This document shows, piece after piece, positions 58,358 through 64,000 of a DNA stretch of 64,000 nucleotides. Each line of letters opens with the position of its first letter. Position 1 is the stretch's first letter. Position numbers and translations under genes: made by a program. The notes under the pieces were generated by a model, which did no database searches, was not told where the DNA came from, and worked only from the letters and a program-made list of their open reading frames with translations. The stretch spans positions 6,242,947-6,306,946 of the forward strand of contig OU342811.1 in assembly GCA_910591455.2 (NCBI GenBank), written 5' to 3'. Source of the DNA: Pholis gunnellus. Its lineage: Eukaryota > Chordata > Actinopteri > Perciformes > Pholidae.

Positions 58358-58364
<7 letters not shown>
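56891..58364 (+). repeat. 838-bp-period tandem duplication
   Basis: 56891-57526 and 57745-58364 are near-identical (a handful of substitutions, and an extra GGCTCTGAGGCTCTGA in the first). A constant offset of 838 bp is seen across the copy. The 218 bp between them holds a tRNA-like SINE fragment. No gene identified; short frames inside are of unknown meaning. Confidence 0.85.
57560..57692 (-). repeat. tRNA-like SINE fragment
   Basis: Minus strand reads GTGGCTCATTGGGTAGAG (A-box-like), then GTCGTCCGGTAACCGCGAGG, then GGTTTCATCC (B-box-like), followed by sequence typical of a common fish repeat (TTCGGCACAGG, GTCTTGCTCAGG on the plus strand). Confidence 0.5.
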
Positions 58365-58387
<23 letters not shown>

Positions 58388-58389
<2 letters not shown>

Positions 58390-58527
58390 TTGAATTGCCT
58401 GTGAGGGTGACAAAAATAAGATGTTATTTACTGCTTTTTCTCGTGTTGGAATAATGTTAAATATTTAACTGCAAGGTAGTAATGCGTGTTTGATACCTTA
58501 ATTTGTTTGCATTAAATCATACTGGGA
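58388..58527 (+). repeat. Second copy of the 55618-55759 segment
   Basis: TTGAATTGCCTGTGAGGGTG and onward matches the right-hand part of the hAT-like element at 55618-55759, but lacks its inverted end, so it is a truncated copy. Confidence 0.8.
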
Positions 58528-58689
58528 AGTTTGCTGAAATTGATTGGATGGCCCTACCTTGAACAGACGTCAGAGCAGAGCCTTGAGCCTTGACTGCGAA
58601 GCCTTGTGCCTTGACGCTGGAGCCTGAGTGTAGACGGCGAAGCCTTGAGCCTAGACGGCGGCTGCTTGAGCCTTGACGCCGGGAGCTTT

Positions 58690-59195
58690 GCCTTCATGGC
58701 TCCGCCGAGCCTGCTCGGCGGAGCAGCTCCACCAATCCGACAGGTTCCGCCGAGCATCAGGCTCGGCGGAGCGGCACCGCCGATCCGACAGTACCCGCGA
58801 GCGTCCGACGAGCGGCTCTGCTGATCCGACAGGTTCTGCCGAGCGTTAGCCTCGGCGGAGCAGCACCGCCGATCCGACAGTCTCCTGAGACTGTCGGCTC
58901 GGTGGAGCTTGTCGGCATTGGCGAAGCCTGTCGGCATCGGAGGAGCCTGTCGGCATCGGCGGAGTTTGTCGGATTCGGCGGAGTTTGTTGGCATTGGCAG
59001 AGGCCTGTCGGTTCAGTGGAGCTTGTGTGCCAGGCGGAGCTTGTGGCTCGGCGGAGCTTGTCGGCATGCCTGTCGGACTAGACGGCGGAGCGGAGCCCGT
59101 CGAGCCTGTCTGCACTTGACGGCGGGGCAGGGTGGGGCGGAGCGTGATGGGGTGGGGCGGAGCCTGTCGGCAGTTGACGGTGGAGCGAGCCTTGA
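58690..59195. repeat. GC-rich minisatellite
   Basis: Two layers: units of about 46 bp with alternating CTCGGCGGAGC and GATCCGACAG (58690-58900), then 12-18-bp units around GGCGGAGCYTGTCGGCAT (58900-59190). Very CpG-rich in an AT-rich setting; able to form many hairpins. The open frames across it are repeat artefacts. Confidence 0.8.
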
Positions 59196-59329
59196 CTTGA
59201 CGGCGAATGGTTTACACATTTGCTGTGTTGTGCTTTTTAGAGTGTATATTGCTCTTCTAATTGTGATATGTAGAAGTGCTTGACGTGTTAAAACCTGGCC
59301 ACAGCTCACAAATATATATATATATATAT

Positions 59330-60555
59330 GTAGCCAGGCGAAGTGGGGGTAAGAAAGTTTTTGTACTGTCACTTTAAGAACCGTGAAGCGTGAGCTACGC
59401 GAGAGGACTGAGTTCACGCGACATGTGTAAATAAAGAGCGGGAATCAGAGGCTGCTGAGGACTGAGCTGATTAGAAATACCTGAACTACGGGTCAGCGTA
59501 AGTTACGAATAAATGCAGAATCACCTTGAAATTGGGGTTAACTGTTTGTTGTTAACTGGTGTTAAGTTGTACGCATCTGGTGTTGAGTTGTGTACATCTG
59601 CCTCGTTTAGAGGGGAGACGGAAGCTGCCGTCAGTTCCATGGGTGTGGATCAGAGCGCACAGGTCGATTGCTGATGAGGGAGTGAGGGAGTGATAAATTG
59701 TGTTCCTGTGTAAATGAATGTTATCTGCATATCTTGGAGAGTTGAACAGCATGGCCCAGATGCCGAGGTTCTTTGTTTCTGTTTGGCAGGAGGAAGCCAC
59801 TACTGTTGTGTTTTATATGTAGCTATATGTATATCGTAACCTTAAATTCAGTAAAAAGCAATGGTTTAGGTTTGCTGTAAATTGTAAAGTGCCTTAAAAT
59901 CTGACTAATTAACGCTGTACTCTGTGAGTGGAGTCGGGGGGAAATAAAAGACCTGTTATGTAAATACACTTAATCAGAGCGTTATGTGCTAATTAGCGGA
60001 GTTGCGAGTTACAGGTTATGAAGGGTTTAAAACTCCAGGCGGGGCGCTCTAGCACTCGCCTGTACAAAGGAATGAGAAAACTGTAACTCTGAAGGACACG
60101 CTTGGGCAACTATACACTGATATCAAATCTTGGAGTAAACTGCCAGCTGAGAACAGTACGTACCACAGCTTGAGATAGCAAAACGTAGACGTCACACTTT
60201 GGAGCCTGTTAGGCTAGGCTTTCACAACATACACACACACTGAAGACGCATCGAAGGAGGATCCCGGACGAGAGCCAGTGTGAGCGGATATGCTCAGTGC
60301 TCCAACCAGGCCGTCGCTCTGCTAAAATCGATCCCGCCTGCAACTTGACTTTGACCAATGGCTCCTCTAAGGAGAACCTACAAAACTTACCGCGCTGCCG
60401 TGTCCAAGCGCCTTTTCACGTTGCTCTCACTCGGAGAGGAACTGTTAGGACCGTGCACGTTTAACTGCTCGGCTAATATCTCTGTGATAAATAAAACTAT
60501 TGCTTGAATCTAAGTAAACGCCTCAAACTCAATTTGTTAACTTGTCTACACGACA
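59330..60555 (+). other. LTR-like region of uncertain origin
   Basis: No gene. Contains two AATAAA-type signals in LTR-like settings (TGTAAATAAAGAGCGGGAA near 59430; GATAAATAAAACTATTGCTT near 60490, followed by a stretch ending GTCTACACGACA). This could be one or more solo LTRs, possibly of retroviral type. No coding domains, paired LTR or primer-binding site were found. Confidence 0.25.
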
Positions 60556-60583
60556 GACCCACATAAAATCTAAATGTATCTGA

Positions 60584-61045
60584 GTGTTTGGTCTCATCCT
60601 TTTAATTAGGCCACATATATACAGAGGGGACGAGTCAGGGTGCAGGACCCTGGTAAATAACATTCTTGTCTACGGAGAAGAGAACAACCTCATCCTCAAC
60701 ACAGACAAAACCAAAGAAATAATAATAGACTTCAGGAAGAATCCTCCCCCTCTACAGCCTCTTATCATCAAGGGGACCGAGGTGGAGAGGACCGACGGCT
60801 ACAGATTCTTGGGAATGCAGGTTACTTCGGACCTGAGCTGGACTCCTAACACCACAGCCACAGTAAAGAAAGCCCAGAAAAGGCTTTATTTCATCAGGCT
60901 GCTCAGGAAAGCTGGTCTGAGCCGTCGCCCTCTCACCCAGGCCTACAGAGGACTGGTAGAGAGCACCCTCACCACAGGCATCACTGTCTGGTATGGCATG
61001 ATGACTTCCTGTACGAGCGCTATCGATTCTGCCGACACGGAATCA
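60584..61045 (+). pseudogene. L2-type LINE reverse transcriptase fragment
   Basis: Plus-strand frame with LNTDKTKEIIIDFRKN, then GYRFLGMQVTSDLSW and STLTTGITVWYGMM, the C-terminal part of an L2/CR1-group LINE reverse transcriptase. The N-terminus and endonuclease are missing, and the frame breaks up after about 61045. Confidence 0.75.
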
Positions 61046-61093
61046 TTTATTTACAAGACCTTCTCAAGCCATACATTTAACACCACACGCCGC

Positions 61094-62250
61094 ATATGAA
61101 GGCAAATCACTGTCAAAATCCGAGAGCGCAAATGAGATCCATGCGCGCGCGAAAATCAAACAGCCGCGAGCGTATTTTACTTTGACGAGCACTTTTATAT
61201 CACTCCGCGAGCAAAATTCACTCTCGTGCGAGTGAAAGTCGCTCGCGAAGTTTAAACCTGTTCGCTCGCGAAACTTTAATCTGCTTGCTCGCGAGTCTTT
61301 TTCTTGCTCGCTCGTGAGTAGTTTTTCTTTTTGACAGTAAGTGGGCGGACCCAGTCTCACTTGTATCTCTACATATAATTGGTTAAATTCCTCGTCTTTG
61401 GATAAACCGGATATCACTCTGACGCAGATGCTAGGTCTGATAGAGGTGGTTTTCAATTCAATTTAATCGCGTTATTAAATACAATAATACAAAATGTGTT
61501 AAAGTCAAGTTGCTCAGATTGGTTTAAATTCACTCCATCATTCTATTACAGACAATGTGTGTTTGATAGTCAAACCTCTTGTGACACTTTTTGATCTTAA
61601 TTGATTAAAACATGATGATCATATTTAATCATACTGTTATGTTTACAGAAGTTAAGAGATATAATATGAGCAACAATTTGGACCCGCTCAAGGATCTGGA
61701 GCCGAGATTAGGGACCACTATTTGTATATTAACTGTTTGCCCAACTTAAATCACTGACAAGTAATTAGTGGATGAAAAAGTATTCAGATCCTCACTGCAG
61801 TAAACGTACTAATAACATACTGATGAAACAATAATCCACTACGAGTAAAATACCTGCAATCAAAACCTTAGTCAAGTATGTTATTATCAGCAAAATGTAC
61901 TTTATGTGCAGAAAGTAAAAGTACCCGTGCAGTAAAATGTACATTATTTGCCCCTGACCTGTAGTGCAATCTGAAAATCTGAAAAGTCAGAGTGATATCC
62001 GGTTTATCCAAAGACGAGGTTTGTAACCAATTATATGTAGAGATACAAGGGAGACTGGGTCCGCCCACTTACTGTCAAAAAGAAAAACTACTCGCGAGCG
62101 AGCAGGAAAAAGACTTAAACTTCGCGAGCGACTTTTGCTCGCTGAGTGATATAAAAGCGCTCGTCAAAGTAACAGCGCGGCTGTTTGATTTTCGCTCGCG
62201 CATGGATCTCATTTGCGCTCTCGGATTTTGACAGTGATTTGCCTTCATAT
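61094..62250. mobile_element. Fold-back element with long inverted arms
   Basis: Left arm 61094-61423 and right arm 61986-62250 are inverted copies. Outer end ATATGAAGGCAAATCACTGT on the left, mirrored at the right; inner end GATATCACTCTGAC. The left arm carries about 65 extra bp of GCTCGCGA-rich repeats. ATAT on both sides may be a duplication or part of the repeat. The core (61424-61985) is AT-rich and holds a teleost dispersed repeat. Confidence 0.8.
61760..61970 (+). repeat. Teleost dispersed repeat inside the fold-back core
   Basis: GATGAAAAAGTATTCAGATC and CACTGCAGTAAACGTACTAA match, from memory, a repeat common in fish genomes. Confidence 0.4.
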
Positions 62251-62596
62251 TGACTCACCATTCTGAATAATGTTTTAGTGCTTAGTTTTTACTCGCTCCC
62301 ATGTCCTCTTGATAGCTGGGTTGCAACTACATGATGGTTGAAAGCACTCATAATTATATGACAGTATTATTAGTACACCATAGCATATCATTATTGTAGA
62401 AAATGATTAAGGTGGACTCATGATAAGAATAGAGAGAATCACACACAATTTATTTTCACTGCTTCAATTGATTGAATTACTGATTATGAATAATACATAT
62501 ACTGATACGCCCATACACAGATTCGCACACGCATATTCAAACTCCTAGTTGTATATGGTAAACTACACATACATGTATATACACATATATATAGTA
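62251..62596. other. No gene seen
   Basis: AT-rich sequence between the fold-back element and the LINE tail; nothing recognised. Confidence 0.5.
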
Positions 62597-64000
62597 TTTA
62601 TTTTTATTTATTTATTTGCACAATTCAAACAATGAAATTCAAAACAAACATAACAGAGATAAATGAATATCACAGTGCAGGAGGAGGCAGAAAGCCAACT
62701 GGGCTTATTTGAAGCCTCCACCTATATAATATTAAAATTTTATAAAATTACAAACATAAAGTATGAATAAGACATTACATTACAACGAAAGAAAGGAAGA
62801 AAGAATGAAAGATAAGATAAAAAATAATGTAATTGTGTCAAGTGTGTGCGAGCATGTGTGTGGATGTGAGAGTGAGCATTGCCATGTGTTTGTTCAGTGA
62901 TGTTGGATTACACACCTGCAGTAACTCATAAGCAATGGTAATACAAGTCCCTATGAGTGAAACAACTGCAAATGTAATGTAGCAGCCAAAACAAGGAAGA
63001 CATGAACAAAAATACATAAAAGACTGTTACAAGACCGCAGTTAGATGTTCTTTTAGGCACCTTTTGAAACATTTTACAGAGAGACATTTTTTAGTTAAGT
63101 GGGAAAAGTCATTCCATAATTTGGTTCCCCTGAACCTTATTGAAAATTGACCTCTGCTAGTCAGTAATTTAGGAGGATGAAGATGTGAAGATTGGCGAGT
63201 TGAGTATGAGTGAACCTGTGAATTAAATTTGTAGTAAGTCTTGAAATGATCAGGAATATTCCCTTCACCAGAAAGTATCTTATAAATGAAAACACAAGTT
63301 TGGGAAGTGTTGATGTTATAAATATTGAGAATCTGCAATTTCCGAAATAGAGGAGCAGAAGATGAGTGTGACTGTGATCGGGTTGCGATCCTAACAAAAC
63401 GTTTCTGGAGGACCAACATTTTTTGCAGAGAAGTAGGGAAAGTACTTGCCCAAACTATATTACAATATGAAAGATAAGGATAAATGATACTATAATAAAG
63501 AATAAGTAGACAGTCTGCAGAGACAAGATGTCTAACCCTACTTATTATTCCAATAGATTTGTTTATTTTTCTACTAACACAGTCAATCTGTTTACTCCAA
63601 CTTAAACTCTCATCAATAATAACTCCTAGGAATTTTGTAGATGACACTTGAGGCATCTCAACAGATTCAATTTTAATTTTAGATAAATCCTTAGAGTAAG
63701 ATTTTTTGCCACTGAAAATAATAAAATTAGATTTTTTAATATTCAAAGATAGTTTATTTAATTTGAACAATGTAGCATAGGCAGTTAAACCAGCATTAAC
63801 TTCCATAATCAGTGAATTGAAATTTGAATGAGAAAGAAGTAGGGTTGTGTCATCTGCAAACATTATCGGAAAAAGGCTTTTTGACACATTAGACAAATCA
63901 TTAATATAAATAAGGAATAATAATGGTCCAAGAATGGAGCCCTGTGGAACCCCACATATTAGACTGGCTTTGTTTGAATAACAACCTTTAACATAAACAA
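62597..64000 (-). mobile_element. Non-LTR retrotransposon, 3' part
   Basis: Minus-strand LINE running in from beyond the window end: reverse transcriptase frame, about 430 bp of 3' UTR and an AAATAAATAAATAAAAATAA-type tail at 62597-62620. Confidence 0.75.
63027..64000 (-). CDS. LINE reverse transcriptase, C-terminal part (partial)
   Basis: Frame continues beyond 64000. From the 5' side: CGVPQGSILGPLLFLIYIND (reverse transcriptase motif 4 region), then FADDTTLLLS (catalytic ADD), LSLNIKKSNFIIF, STKFLGVIIDESLSW, and a C-terminal region with YYSIIYPYLSYCNIVW. Ends with a stop at 63027-63029, with no internal stop or frameshift seen. Jockey/Rex/CR1-like clade; exact clade not assigned. Confidence 0.88.
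   Translation of the reverse strand, partial: VYVKGCYSNKASLICGVPQGSILGPLLFLIYINDLSNVSKSLFPIMFADDTTLLLSHSNFNSLIMEVNAGLTAYATLFKLNKLSLNIKKSNFIIFSGKKSYSKDLSKIKIESVEMPQVSSTKFLGVIIDESLSWSKQIDCVSRKINKSIGIISRVRHLVSADCLLILYYSIIYPYLSYCNIVWASTFPTSLQKMLVLQKRFVRIATRSQSHSSSAPLFRKLQILNIYNINTSQTCVFIYKILSGEGNIPDHFKTYYKFNSQVHSYSTRQSSHLHPPKLLTSRGQFSIRFRGTKLWNDFSHLTKKCLSVKCFKRCLKEHLTAVL

Noticed and set aside
58554..59417. Several open frames on both strands
   Set aside because: GC-rich minisatellite translation with no codon signal.
1..64000. CRISPR arrays or bacterial operons
   Set aside because: No spaced identical repeats of CRISPR type and no prokaryotic gene layout; the window is clearly eukaryotic.

Overview
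The window looks like nuclear DNA of a teleost fish, probably a percomorph. The evidence is a split vertebrate-type gene with small GT-AG exons, abundant long CA/GT, GA and AT microsatellites, many dispersed repeats of types I recall as common in fish genomes, and LINE, hAT-like and Ty1/copia elements. There is no bacterial-style gene organisation; most long open frames are repeat-driven or spurious.

The main gene is an EMAP-like gene, most likely eml2, on the minus strand. Twenty-two coding exons can be placed from the sequence (45415 down to 19015). Their splice phases all agree and they join into 2457 nt, or 818 residues plus a stop: N-terminal trimerisation coiled coil, Ser/basic linker, HELP motif and the tandem WD (TAPE) propeller. 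A second first exon at 33974-33990, behind its own GC-box/CCAAT promoter, gives a 646-residue form without the coiled coil. That parallels the short and long EML forms of mammals.

Region by region: 1-19 kb is gene-poor. It holds a CpG-rich possible first exon near 3 kb, dispersed repeats, a 15-bp satellite (10.9-11.2 kb) and a long hairpin (14.0 kb). 19-45.4 kb is eml2, with repeats in its introns. 45.4-46.4 kb is its promoter region, with an RFX-type X-box.

46.7-53.5 kb is the most remarkable part. It is a tandem array with a unit of about 733 bp, each unit carrying a 7SL (SRP) RNA gene on the minus strand. One unit has an intact 7SL gene with an upstream CRE at about -43. The next 7SL gene is split, 21 nt before its terminator, by a complete and apparently very young Ty1/copia retrotransposon: two 236-bp LTRs differing at one base, a TTTAC target duplication and an uninterrupted 1350-residue gag-pol frame.

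53.5-64 kb is a graveyard of mobile DNA: a second, truncated copia lineage with the same primer-binding site; a 1-kb element with hAT-like inverted ends; an 838-bp tandem duplication; a GC-rich minisatellite; an LTR-like stretch; an L2-type LINE fragment; a fold-back element with arms of about 300 bp; and a 3' LINE fragment running off the window end.
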